A stretch of 26,931 nt of DNA from Candidatus Uhrbacteria bacterium. GTDB lineage: Bacteria; Patescibacteriota; Patescibacteriia; UBA9934; UBA11717. Of the stretch, positions 20,274 through 26,931 are shown piece by piece. The stretch lies in the NCBI GenBank assembly GCA_018701105.1, contig JABIWD010000023.1:1-26931 (forward strand). Reading direction: 5' to 3'. Both the position numbers and the translations under genes were made by a program. Numbering within the stretch: the stretch's first letter is position 1; each line of letters begins with the position of its first letter. A model generated the notes under the pieces. The model made no database searches, was not told the origin of the DNA, and was given only the letters and a program-made list of their open reading frames with translations.

Positions 20274-21080
20274 ATGTTAGAAATTCTCAGCTTCCCATTC
20301 ATGCAACGAGCGCTCATAGCCGGCATCATCGTCGGCGTGCTTCTGGCTGCGCTTGGAGTTTACGTCGTGGTACGTAAGATGGCGTTCTTTGGAGACGGAA
20401 TCGCGCACGCCAGCCTCGCCGGCGTTGCCATAGGCTTACTTGCCGGCTTCGCTCCCCTCCCGATCGCGGTTGTTTACGCGATCTTGGTCGCGCTAGCGAT
20501 CTACTGGTTTGAAGCGAACACAAAGCTTAACTCCGATACGATCATAGGAATATTTTTCACGGCGTCCATGGCGCTTGGAGTTGTTCTCATGAGTTTTATA
20601 CCTGGATTCCAACCAGAACTCATAAGCTTCCTCTTTGGAAACATACTCAGCATCAGTACTTCGGACGTAGTAACAGTTTCGATCTTGTCCGCAATCATAA
20701 TGACATGGCTTCTGATCTATCGACGCCACCTTACATACATCAGCTTGGACAAGGACAGCGCCAAGATCGCAGGAGTCCGATCTGACTTACACGACATCTT
20801 ATTCTACATCGCACTCGCGACAGCAGTAGTACTCGGAGTCAAGATCCTAGGAATCATCCTCGTGTCTGCCCTGCTCCTGATACCAGCTGCAACGAGTCGC
20901 TTGCTCACCGGCACCTTCAACGGCTTCTTCTGGGTGGCGATTCTGTCGAGTGTGCTTTCAATAATCCTAGGTCTGTTGCTCTCGTTTTTCCTAGACGCGC
21001 CTTCTGGTGCGACAATCATACTTGTGGCCACAGCAGTCTTCTTTATAGTCGCGATTGTCACTAGAATTTCAAAAAGATAG
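20274..21080 (+). CDS. znuB: Metal ABC transporter permease (ZnuB-like)
   Basis: 268 residues with about eight membrane helices. The family hallmarks are the start MLEILSFPFMQRALIAGIIV, GLLAALGVYVVVRKMAFFGD-like residues followed by GIAHASLAGVAIG, and VKILGIILVSALLLIPAATSRLL near 190-215. It forms the membrane channel for the metal bound by the product of 18670. It starts one base after the ATPase stop. A strong inverted repeat (21095-21130) follows the stop. Confidence 0.93.
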   Translation: MLEILSFPFMQRALIAGIIVGVLLAALGVYVVVRKMAFFGDGIAHASLAGVAIGLLAGFAPLPIAVVYAILVALAIYWFEANTKLNSDTIIGIFFTASMALGVVLMSFIPGFQPELISFLFGNILSISTSDVVTVSILSAIIMTWLLIYRRHLTYISLDKDSAKIAGVRSDLHDILFYIALATAVVLGVKILGIILVSALLLIPAATSRLLTGTFNGFFWVAILSSVLSIILGLLLSFFLDAPSGATIILVATAVFFIVAIVTRISKR

Positions 21081-21094
21081 AGCTCAACATGTTT

Positions 21095-21130
21095 TCACGA
21101 GTTAAGGGCCATATGGGCCATAACTCGTGA
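21095..21130. terminator. Perfect inverted repeat between znuB and pyrG, likely terminator
   Basis: TCACGAGTTA (21095-21104) and TAACTCGTGA (21121-21130) are perfect 10-bp arms. The 16-base loop is itself nearly palindromic (AGGGCCATATGGGCCA). TTTT follows on the plus side only weakly, so this may be a terminator, an operator of pyrG or both. Confidence 0.6.
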
Positions 21131-21160
21131 TTTTGATATAAGGCATTATTGGAGAAATCG

Positions 21161-21169
21161 TGATATAAT
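21161..21169 (+). promoter_or_regulatory. Extended -10 promoter of pyrG, leaderless start
   Basis: TGATATAAT with the -10 at 21164-21169. The ATG at 21179 follows after 9 bases, so the transcript begins at or within about 3 bases of the start codon. No -35 match is obvious. Confidence 0.65.
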
Positions 21170-21178
21170 CCCAACAAT

Positions 21179-22807
21179 ATGCCAAATACCAAGTTTATAT
21201 TTGTTATTGGAGGAGTCATGAGTGGAGTCGGTAAAGGTGCTTCTATGGCCAGCATGGGACGTCTTTTAAAGGCAAAGGGGTTTAAGGTCACAGCAATGAA
21301 GATCGATCCCTACGTGAACGTGGACGCAGGTACAATGAACCCTATTGAGCACGGAGAAGTGTTCGTAACCATCGATGGTGATGAGACAGATCAGAACATC
21401 GGTAATTACGAGCGCTTTTTAGATATAGACATAACTCGCGATAACTACATGACAACGGGTCGCGTGTATCAGACAGTTATTGAGCGTGAGCGTAACCTTG
21501 GTTACAACGGGAAGTGCGTTGAGGTGGTGCCCCGTGTTCCAGAAGAAGTTATTCGGAGGATAGACCATGTTGCTGAGCAATCTCAAGCTGATTTTGTTTT
21601 GATCGAAATCGGTGGGACCGTTGGAGAGTATGAGAACATCCTATTCCTAGAAGCGTTGCGCATGATGAGGCAACGAGACGCTGATTCTGTGCGGTCAGTT
21701 ATCGTAAGTTACCTTCCTGTTCCACCATCTATCGGTGAGATGAAGACTAAGCCAACACAGCATGCTGTTCGCGAGGCAAACCGTGCCGGCATCTCGCCAG
21801 ACTTCTTGATCGCAAGGTCTGAGGACGAGATGGATGAGCCGCGAAGAGAAAAGCTTGCACGATTTTGTGCAATTCCGATCAAACATATCATCGGTGCACC
21901 AAACGTAGAGTCAATTTATAAAATCCCGCAGAGTTTCGAGGACCAGAACTTCGGCGACTCCCTTCTTGAATCGTTCGGCATAGACCCGAAGCCCGCGAAC
22001 CTCGATGACTGGAATGAATTATCAGACAAGATCGGCACGCTCAAAGACGAAGTTAAGATCGGCGTCATAGGAAAGTACTTCAGCTCTGGTGCTTTCGTAT
22101 TGTCCGACGTTTACCTATCGGTTCTCGAAGCGATCAAGCATGCGTCATGGGCAAACGACCGAAAGCCTGTGATCGAGTGGTTGAACTCCGAGGATTACGA
22201 GAACGATCCAAGTAAACTCAAAGATCTCGACAATCTCGACGGTATCCTTATCCCTGGTGGGTTTGGAACGCGTGGAATCGAGGGAAAGATCATGGCGATT
22301 AAGTACGCTCGAGAGAACAAGATCCCATATTTTGGAATCTGTTACGGGATGCAATGCGCGGTGATCGAGTACGGACGAAACATTCTCGGGTTTGACGATG
22401 CCAATACTGAAGAAATGAACCCTGAAGCTCATCACCTACTGATTCACTTCATGAAGGGTCAGCGTGAGAACGCGAACATGGCGAAGTTTGGTGGAACCCT
22501 ACGACTAGGATCGTGGCCAGCAAAACTAAAAGCCGATACTACGACATCTCGTGCCTACGATACCAAGACTATAGACGAGCGACATCGGCATCGATATGAG
22601 TTCAACAATGAATACCGAGATCAGCTCGAGAGAGCGGGCCTTGTGGTCTCAGGCGAGTCTCCAGATGGAGAGCTCGTAGAGATTGTAGAAATATCGGACC
22701 ATCCATTCTTTGTTGGAGTACAGTTCCACCCAGAATTCCAATCACGTCCGCTATCGCCGCACCCACTTTTCAACGCATTCATAAAAGCAGCAAAGCAGAG
22801 CTCATAG
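21179..22807 (+). CDS. pyrG: CTP synthase
   Basis: 542 residues, the usual length. It makes CTP from UTP with glutamine or ammonia and ATP. The N-terminal amidoligase domain begins KFIFVIGGVMSGVGKGASMA (P-loop near 11-20), with KIDPYVNVDAGTMNPIEHGE and IEIGGTVGEYEN downstream. The glutaminase domain starts near residue 295: the nucleophile is Cys388 in FGICYGMQCAVIE (Tyr where GICLGMQ is common), and the other triad members are His517 and Glu519 in VQFHPEFQSRP. The product feeds the same pool as the cytidylate kinase at 7020. It has a leaderless promoter and a clear terminator overlapping the stop codon. The tetramer-forming regions look intact. Confidence 0.97.
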   Translation: MPNTKFIFVIGGVMSGVGKGASMASMGRLLKAKGFKVTAMKIDPYVNVDAGTMNPIEHGEVFVTIDGDETDQNIGNYERFLDIDITRDNYMTTGRVYQTVIERERNLGYNGKCVEVVPRVPEEVIRRIDHVAEQSQADFVLIEIGGTVGEYENILFLEALRMMRQRDADSVRSVIVSYLPVPPSIGEMKTKPTQHAVREANRAGISPDFLIARSEDEMDEPRREKLARFCAIPIKHIIGAPNVESIYKIPQSFEDQNFGDSLLESFGIDPKPANLDDWNELSDKIGTLKDEVKIGVIGKYFSSGAFVLSDVYLSVLEAIKHASWANDRKPVIEWLNSEDYENDPSKLKDLDNLDGILIPGGFGTRGIEGKIMAIKYARENKIPYFGICYGMQCAVIEYGRNILGFDDANTEEMNPEAHHLLIHFMKGQRENANMAKFGGTLRLGSWPAKLKADTTTSRAYDTKTIDERHRHRYEFNNEYRDQLERAGLVVSGESPDGELVEIVEISDHPFFVGVQFHPEFQSRPLSPHPLFNAFIKAAKQSS

Positions 22808-22822
22808 AGCTCTGCTTTTTTT
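22795..22822 (+). terminator. Intrinsic terminator of pyrG
   Basis: GCAGAGCTC (22795-22803), ATA, GAGCTCTGC (22807-22815), then T7. The stop codon TAG is in the loop. Confidence 0.9.
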
Positions 22823-22852
22823 ATAAAAAAAGTCCGCACCAGGCCGGTACGG
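22822..22852 (-). terminator. Intrinsic terminator of the 240-aa gene
   Basis: On the minus strand CCGTACC (22846-22852) and GGTGCGG (22834-22840) pair with one wobble around GGCCT, followed by ACTTTTTTT. It stands back to back with the pyrG terminator. Confidence 0.8.
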
Positions 22853-22863
22853 CTTCAGTCAGT

Positions 22864-23586
22864 TTACGGAATCTTGATCACGCAGTCTGCTCGTGGTGAC
22901 ATCCGTTTGATCCTAGCCTCGATCATGGCCAGGATACCCTCTCCGCCCTTGATTCGCAGCGCACGCTCAAGGGACTCAAGCTGGGGCCTTGCGAACTCCA
23001 TGAACACAGGACTCTCCGCCAGCGCCCTGCCGTCTTCGCTGTCTAGAGCTTCGAACAGGTCTGCCGTGAGCAAGGCAAGAAACTCGAATATCGCATCCGG
23101 GTCGTTCACAAGCGGGTACTCAGCCAGCATCAAGAAAAGCCGAGATACCGTGATCGACGCTTGCGCGAGCAGTGCGAACACATACGTCGCCACGTCGCCA
23201 CATGTCCGAGCCTTGTGAACAACGGTCTCAATCAACGCCGCCACTTCACCGTCGATGTCGTGTCGTTTCACGAGATCGGCTCTGTTCTTCTCGAGCACAC
23301 GAAGGTACGCCGTGTACTGAAGGATCGCAGTCATCCGACCGCAGTCAAGCTGCAAGACCATCTCACCGGCCGTGATCGCGAAATCATGTGCCCGAATGAT
23401 GTAACTTGAAGCCAGAGAGTCTTGCCCCTGCTCATGGTGCCAGTGCGCCCTTGCATAGTGCAGGTGCGCTGCGTCGGCCTCCGACCACGAGCCACACTGC
23501 TCATCAAATCGCCTCTCGAAGGCCGTCGGAAAGCTCTCGACCTCTACCACTCCTCGTCTCAGTCTAAACTTATGAAGATCTTCCAT
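22864..23586 (-). CDS. Unknown 240-residue helical protein with strong SD
   Basis: The start is set at the ATG at 23586 (MEDLHKFRLRRG) because AAGGAGG lies 4 bases upstream; the frame extends to 23616 without support. The sequence looks entirely helical. AAHLHYARAHWHHEQGQDSL followed by ASSYIIRAHDFAITAGEMV is reminiscent of TPR-like helix pairs, and hydrophobic helices with LFLMLAEYP and FEFLALLTADLFEAL follow. There is no signal peptide or membrane helix, and I do not recognise a family. Like the gene at 3389 it is GC-richer than its neighbours, stands alone between its own SD and terminator, and is flanked by housekeeping genes, which suggests a mobile or fast-evolving cassette-like gene. 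A TTGACA lies at 23630-23635 on the minus strand but the matching -10 is poor. Confidence 0.7.
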   Translation of the reverse strand: MEDLHKFRLRRGVVEVESFPTAFERRFDEQCGSWSEADAAHLHYARAHWHHEQGQDSLASSYIIRAHDFAITAGEMVLQLDCGRMTAILQYTAYLRVLEKNRADLVKRHDIDGEVAALIETVVHKARTCGDVATYVFALLAQASITVSRLFLMLAEYPLVNDPDAIFEFLALLTADLFEALDSEDGRALAESPVFMEFARPQLESLERALRIKGGEGILAMIEARIKRMSPRADCVIKIP

Positions 23587-23642
23587 AGACCCTCCTTCCT
23601 GACGCGAGAGTGCCACGAAATACTGATTCTGTCAAGACAACC

Positions 23643-23666
23643 AAAAAAGCCCCGAGGGGCTTTTTT
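23643..23666 (-). terminator. Intrinsic terminator of the Clp-like/membrane/PGY operon
   Basis: AAAAAAGCCCC (23643-23653) and GGGGCTTTTTT (23656-23666) are perfectly complementary. The hairpin lies 1 base past the stop of the repeat protein, and its symmetric A/T tracts would let it work in both directions. Confidence 0.88.
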
Positions 23667-23667
23667 G

Positions 23668-24060
23668 TTACTTATATTGGTATTCCTTGTAATCTTTTTG
23701 CTTTCTAATACGAGGAGCCCTGTTCCATACCTCTTTCAACCTCATTATTTGCGCCCTTATCTGCTCGGGTGTTGCGGGTACTAAAGTAACTCCATATCCC
23801 GGAGTTCCATACCCAGGAGTATATCCAGCCGGCGTACTCGGCTGGTAGCCAGGAGTATATCCGGGCGTGTAGCCTGGAGCATATCCTGGCGTGTAACCTT
23901 GACCGTACCCAGCGGCAGGACCAAAGTTACGCGCTCGTTCACTGAAACCCTTCCCGTCAAAAGCCCCTGCAGCTGCTGCAGCGATAATTATACCCGCCGC
24001 TGCAACTCCGACTATTACTTTTGTAGACACTGCCGTCTTTGTTCGTGTTTGTACAGCCAT
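23668..24060 (-). CDS. Pro-Gly-Tyr repeat protein with N-terminal anchor
   Basis: 130 residues. A basic start (MAVQTRTKTAVSTK) leads into one hydrophobic segment VIVGVAAAGIIIAAAAAGAF (about 15-34). A low-complexity region follows at about 47-95, made of GYTPGY, GYAPGY and GYGTPGYG units (about eight PGY triplets), and then a charged helical tail (EQIRAQIMRLKEVWNR, KDYKEYQYK). Whether the hydrophobic part is cleaved or stays as an anchor is unclear; no lipobox is seen. GYxP-type repeats occur in adhesive, matrix or disordered scaffold proteins, but no function can be assigned. It begins 5 bases after the stop of the large membrane protein gene, so they share a transcript. Confidence 0.8.
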   Translation of the reverse strand: MAVQTRTKTAVSTKVIVGVAAAGIIIAAAAAGAFDGKGFSERARNFGPAAGYGQGYTPGYAPGYTPGYTPGYQPSTPAGYTPGYGTPGYGVTLVPATPEQIRAQIMRLKEVWNRAPRIRKQKDYKEYQYK

Positions 24061-24065
24061 ATTTT

Positions 24066-26138
24066 CTAATAAGAATACTCAAATACTACCACACTTTTGT
24101 TTGCTGACTCATACCAGCTATCCGCCGTCACCTTTGCCTCCTCAATTAAATAGGAATTGTCAGGAGTATAGTGATGAATTACTGTGTAAACTTTGAGTAC
24201 ACCAATACCCTCGCCTATCTGATCAATCACATCACGATCAGCATCCATATTCAAATAGCTCAGAAACTCCTGATATAGTACGCCACCAGTTGGAAGCGCA
24301 TACCAAAGATATTCTTGCATGTCGGATTCAATGTAGTCACGGAAACCGAACTCCTGCAGGGCGGCCGCACTCATCATCTGACTCGACAGTACAATATACT
24401 CATCTCCATCAGCTATCTGATCGATCATGTGCACTATCTCAACATCGACCGCGCTTACCGACACTCCTGGCGTTAAAGACTTTGGATCAAGTCGTGGATA
24501 CGAAAAATAAAATGCAAAGGTCATTACTACGGCTACAACAATGAAGATCAGATATCGCATCGACCTTGAAAGCGCTCGAGACCGCATTGCTCCAAAGTAG
24601 GCGACAAATGGTAACACTAGCAACGATATAGCTTGAATCAATCGCAGCGAGAATTCTGCTTGCTCGTACCAGATAATATCCTTGAACACGAACATAGTGC
24701 TCAATAGGAATACGGCAATCATAAGCGATGCGGCTATTAGGACATATGGACACACCTGATTCTTGCTCAAACGAAAAGGTTGCTTCGCTGCCGCTAGTAG
24801 TGACGAGCTGATAGCAAAACCAAGCAACAGCCACACTATCCATGTACGGTACAAGTAAATCGCCTCCCACACTTGTGGAATGTCAAAGTAACCGTGTTGG
24901 TACGGATCTATGAATAGATTAAGAAACAGCCCAACCCGTACAAATGGGTTTATGAAGGCAACACCGTCAACTCCCGCTCCCAAATTGTGCACTACGAACA
25001 TCAACGGAATCGCAACGATGCCAGCTATCGCGATGAGCTTCCGATTCCATCCGTGAACCATTGAGATTAACAATAACAGCGGAACCCCGAGTAATGGATG
25101 AGTAAGGATTGCAAACAACGAGACTAAATACAATATCCCCCACTGAATTTTATTGAGCTTCAACAATAGTAAAAACACTACTGCGAAAAATAATACAAAT
25201 GTAATGTTAAACGGGACCGTGAAAGTAAGCGGCATGAGTGGCAACAAAAAAATTGTATGCATCCATACACGGGCTTCTCGCTTCTTCAACTTGAACCCCC
25301 TAAGCAATCCCATATAAGCAGAAAGAGGCACTAATACACTCGCTCCGACCGGGACCAACCAAATGTCGACCACTTTTAATGGCAATGCTGTAAGCTTCTG
25401 GATTACAGATACAAGAACATACTGCCCTGTATAGAGCAATTGCTTCGGTTCAATACTGCCAAGGGATACAAGCTCGGTCTCCGCAGCGCGGTGAACGAAT
25501 GGATCGAAACCAAACCCTACTTCAAACACTATTGCTGATATTGAAATCGCAGTAAAGAAATGAATGACCGTTAACACTAAGCTGAGATCGTCTCTACGCT
25601 GATCAGCTATCACGAGCAATCCCAGGGAAATGAACCCGAAGAGCAAAAAGACTGGAGTCCCAAACATTAACCACGGACTAGACAGAGCTTCAGTCGTCCT
25701 GGTTCCTACAGCCAGCGTTAAAATCATTAGATCACCCAGAACGACAAGTAAGGACAGGGTGTTAACCAAATATGATCTGTCGATTGAGATAGCTCTCATG
25801 TGAACGAATGATCGCGACCTCGAGCTCGCCAGTGTCAGTAATAGCACGACTGTGACGATTAAAAACGAGCTCAAGCTCGTCAACAAATATCCAATCGACA
25901 GCAGCAATCCAATCAACGAACCCAAAAACAAGCTCGCAAACAAGTAGCGCTCCAAAGTCGATAAACCGAATCGATCCTGAGACGCGGCGGCATTCAAGAT
26001 TGAGACGGCCCAAGCGGTACCCGCAACAACGCCGATCACCGCACTGGCGATCCAGATGTTTGCAACAAACAAAAACGCCGACCCCCATAGGACGACGCTT
26101 CTGCGTACGTTGGTAACTTTGTTGTTATCGTCTTGCAT
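24066..26138 (-). CDS. Large polytopic membrane protein, possibly GT-C-like
   Basis: 690 residues with some 15-17 hydrophobic helices between about 15 and 545, then a soluble C-terminal domain of about 140 residues rich in Asp, Glu and Tyr (DVEIVHMIDQIADGDEYIVL onward). An early loop holds GFGFDPFVHRAAETELVSLG followed by the KQLLYTGQYVL region. An acidic first outer loop of this kind, in a protein of this length and helix number, recalls GT-C-fold glycosyltransferases that use lipid-linked sugars, but I see no decisive motif. The ATG at 26138 lies within the last codons of the Clp-like gene (14-base overlap) with GAGAGGG just before it, so translation is coupled. Envelope glycosylation or polysaccharide handling is a hypothesis only. 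Confidence 0.8.
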   Translation of the reverse strand: MQDDNNKVTNVRRSVVLWGSAFLFVANIWIASAVIGVVAGTAWAVSILNAAASQDRFGLSTLERYLFASLFLGSLIGLLLSIGYLLTSLSSFLIVTVVLLLTLASSRSRSFVHMRAISIDRSYLVNTLSLLVVLGDLMILTLAVGTRTTEALSSPWLMFGTPVFLLFGFISLGLLVIADQRRDDLSLVLTVIHFFTAISISAIVFEVGFGFDPFVHRAAETELVSLGSIEPKQLLYTGQYVLVSVIQKLTALPLKVVDIWLVPVGASVLVPLSAYMGLLRGFKLKKREARVWMHTIFLLPLMPLTFTVPFNITFVLFFAVVFLLLLKLNKIQWGILYLVSLFAILTHPLLGVPLLLLISMVHGWNRKLIAIAGIVAIPLMFVVHNLGAGVDGVAFINPFVRVGLFLNLFIDPYQHGYFDIPQVWEAIYLYRTWIVWLLLGFAISSSLLAAAKQPFRLSKNQVCPYVLIAASLMIAVFLLSTMFVFKDIIWYEQAEFSLRLIQAISLLVLPFVAYFGAMRSRALSRSMRYLIFIVVAVVMTFAFYFSYPRLDPKSLTPGVSVSAVDVEIVHMIDQIADGDEYIVLSSQMMSAAALQEFGFRDYIESDMQEYLWYALPTGGVLYQEFLSYLNMDADRDVIDQIGEGIGVLKVYTVIHHYTPDNSYLIEEAKVTADSWYESANKSVVVFEYSY

Positions 26139-26931
26139 CCCTCTCTGCCTCTGCCTTGCTATGAATCACCCACTGATCAACAACGTCAGCAATGTCACCC
26201 ACGTTCACAACCTTGTCAGCGGCCTGTGATGCGGCATGAACCACTCCCATTGGCACCATATGAGCGTCATCTCCTTCTATCGACACTTTCGCGGATGCCT
26301 CGTCCATCAAGTCGATCGCCTTGTCAGGTAGATATCGACCCTTAATCTTGTCATCCGACATTGTCACCGCAGCCTCAATGGCCTCGTCCGTGATCTTCAC
26401 CTTATGGAACTCTTCGTAAGTGTCACGGATTCCCATCAACATCTCTATCGCCGCTGCTTGATTAGGTTCGTCGACAAGCACTGGCTGCAAACGTCTATCA
26501 AGCGCCTGATCTGGCTTTATATACTCCTGATATTCACTCCAGGTAGTTGCTCCAAGTAATTGCAAGTCTCCTCGCGCCAACGCAGGCTTGAGTACATCCG
26601 TGATCGCAAGCGATCCTTCGGCCTTACCAACTTGTTGTAGCACATGAATCTCGTCAATGAACAGAATGACCTTGCGGTCATACCCCTGAAGCTCCTCAAG
26701 CAATCCTCGCAAGCGGGTCTCCAGCTCACCTCGAAACTTTGTATCTGATACGAGCGCGTTTACATTCAGAGAAACCAGCCGCTTGTCCTTTAGCTTCTCG
26801 GGAAACACACCAATGCCTCGATTGATGGTTGGAAATGCAAACGCGTACGTGTCTGAGTGATTTCTCGTGTTCATCATGACTGTATAGTCTAGTGCGGACA
26901 ATGGACCGCAGTTATTACGAGCGTCGCGCTC
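26125..26931 (-). CDS. Clp/Hsp100-type AAA+ domain protein lacking a P-loop (5' end beyond window)
   Basis: The frame is open to the window edge (268 residues visible). From RLVSLNVNALVSDTKFRGEL onward it follows the first AAA+ module of ClpA/B/C closely. Walker B is VILFIDEIHVL, pore-region residues are GKAEGSLAITDVLKPALARG, sensor-1 is LLGATTWSEY, the arginine-finger region is LDRRLQPVLVDEP, and the small domain includes RYLPDKAIDLMDEASAKV. Where the family has GEPGVGKTAIVEGLA, the aligned residues are NTRNHSDTYAFAF, and no GxxGxGK[ST] occurs anywhere upstream in the window. The protein stops right after VGDIADVVDQWVI, where the second module would begin. It is thus a single-module, probably non-ATP-binding Clp paralogue. 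Its end overlaps the membrane protein gene by 14 bases. Confidence 0.85.
   Translation of the reverse strand, partial: ERDARNNCGPLSALDYTVMMNTRNHSDTYAFAFPTINRGIGVFPEKLKDKRLVSLNVNALVSDTKFRGELETRLRGLLEELQGYDRKVILFIDEIHVLQQVGKAEGSLAITDVLKPALARGDLQLLGATTWSEYQEYIKPDQALDRRLQPVLVDEPNQAAAIEMLMGIRDTYEEFHKVKITDEAIEAAVTMSDDKIKGRYLPDKAIDLMDEASAKVSIEGDDAHMVPMGVVHAASQAADKVVNVGDIADVVDQWVIHSKAEAERDARR

Noticed and set aside
23776..23922. CRISPR-like or minisatellite DNA repeats
   Set aside because: The periodicity is the coding of PGY residues within one open frame, with variable units and no spacers.

Overview
The window looks like chromosome from a Candidate Phyla Radiation (Patescibacteria) bacterium, most likely of the Parcubacteria lineage. 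The reasons are dense short intergenic gaps, housekeeping genes mostly without Shine-Dalgarno sequences, a secG followed by a peptide-type solute-binding protein without permeases, an archaeal-type cytidylate kinase, and several family members with degenerate active sites. UGA is used as a stop (for example the ends of the rluA-like and prepilin peptidase genes), so the genetic code is standard and not that of Gracilibacteria/SR1. The lineage is an inference; no rRNA is present to fix it.

Layout. 1-3.9 kb, minus strand: valyl-tRNA synthetase (runs off the window), a DHH-phosphoesterase-like protein with damaged catalytic motifs, and a small unknown gene with a strong ribosome binding site. 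4.0-6.0 kb: a repeat-rich block in which tRNA-Val(GAC) and tRNA-Ile(UAU) point outward, each followed directly after its encoded CCA by an almost identical 143-bp element and then an intrinsic terminator. Between the tRNAs lie a small membrane protein, two tiny promoter-SD-peptide-terminator units, and several dispersed repeats. 6.0-8.9 kb, plus strand: pseudouridine synthase, cytidylate kinase, ribosomal protein L19 with an acidic extension, and an unknown protein. 8.9-11.8 kb, minus: uvrA. 11.8-18.6 kb, plus: a possible 55-residue protein, prepilin peptidase, a DsbA-like protein, secG, an ABC solute-binding protein, tRNA-Leu(CAG), RNase J and a YdcF-like protein. 18.6-22.8 kb, plus: a zinc/manganese-type ABC transporter (binding protein, ATPase, permease) and CTP synthase. 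22.8-26.9 kb, minus: an unknown helical protein, then an operon of a Clp-type AAA+ domain lacking a recognisable P-loop, a large polytopic membrane protein that overlaps it, and a Pro-Gly-Tyr repeat protein.

How it works together. Nucleotide supply (CTP synthase, cytidylate kinase), translation and RNA turnover (ValRS, tRNAs, L19, pseudouridine synthase, RNase J), DNA repair (UvrA) and the cell envelope (SecG, DsbA-like, prepilin peptidase, metal transporter, large membrane protein) are represented. Two initiation styles coexist. Several housekeeping or membrane genes have an extended -10 box (TGnTATAAT-like) only 6-9 bases before the start codon, implying leaderless or near-leaderless mRNAs. 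Four small or unknown units (3.4-3.9, 4.8-5.1, 5.1-5.3 and 22.8-23.6 kb) instead have TTGACA boxes, strong SD sequences and their own terminators.

The most unusual signals are the twin tRNA-linked 143-bp elements, an 86-bp insertion-like duplication at the 5' end of the tRNA-Val gene, the two mini transcription units, and the P-loop-less Clp-like protein coupled to a membrane protein. No CRISPR array, transposase or rRNA gene was seen.
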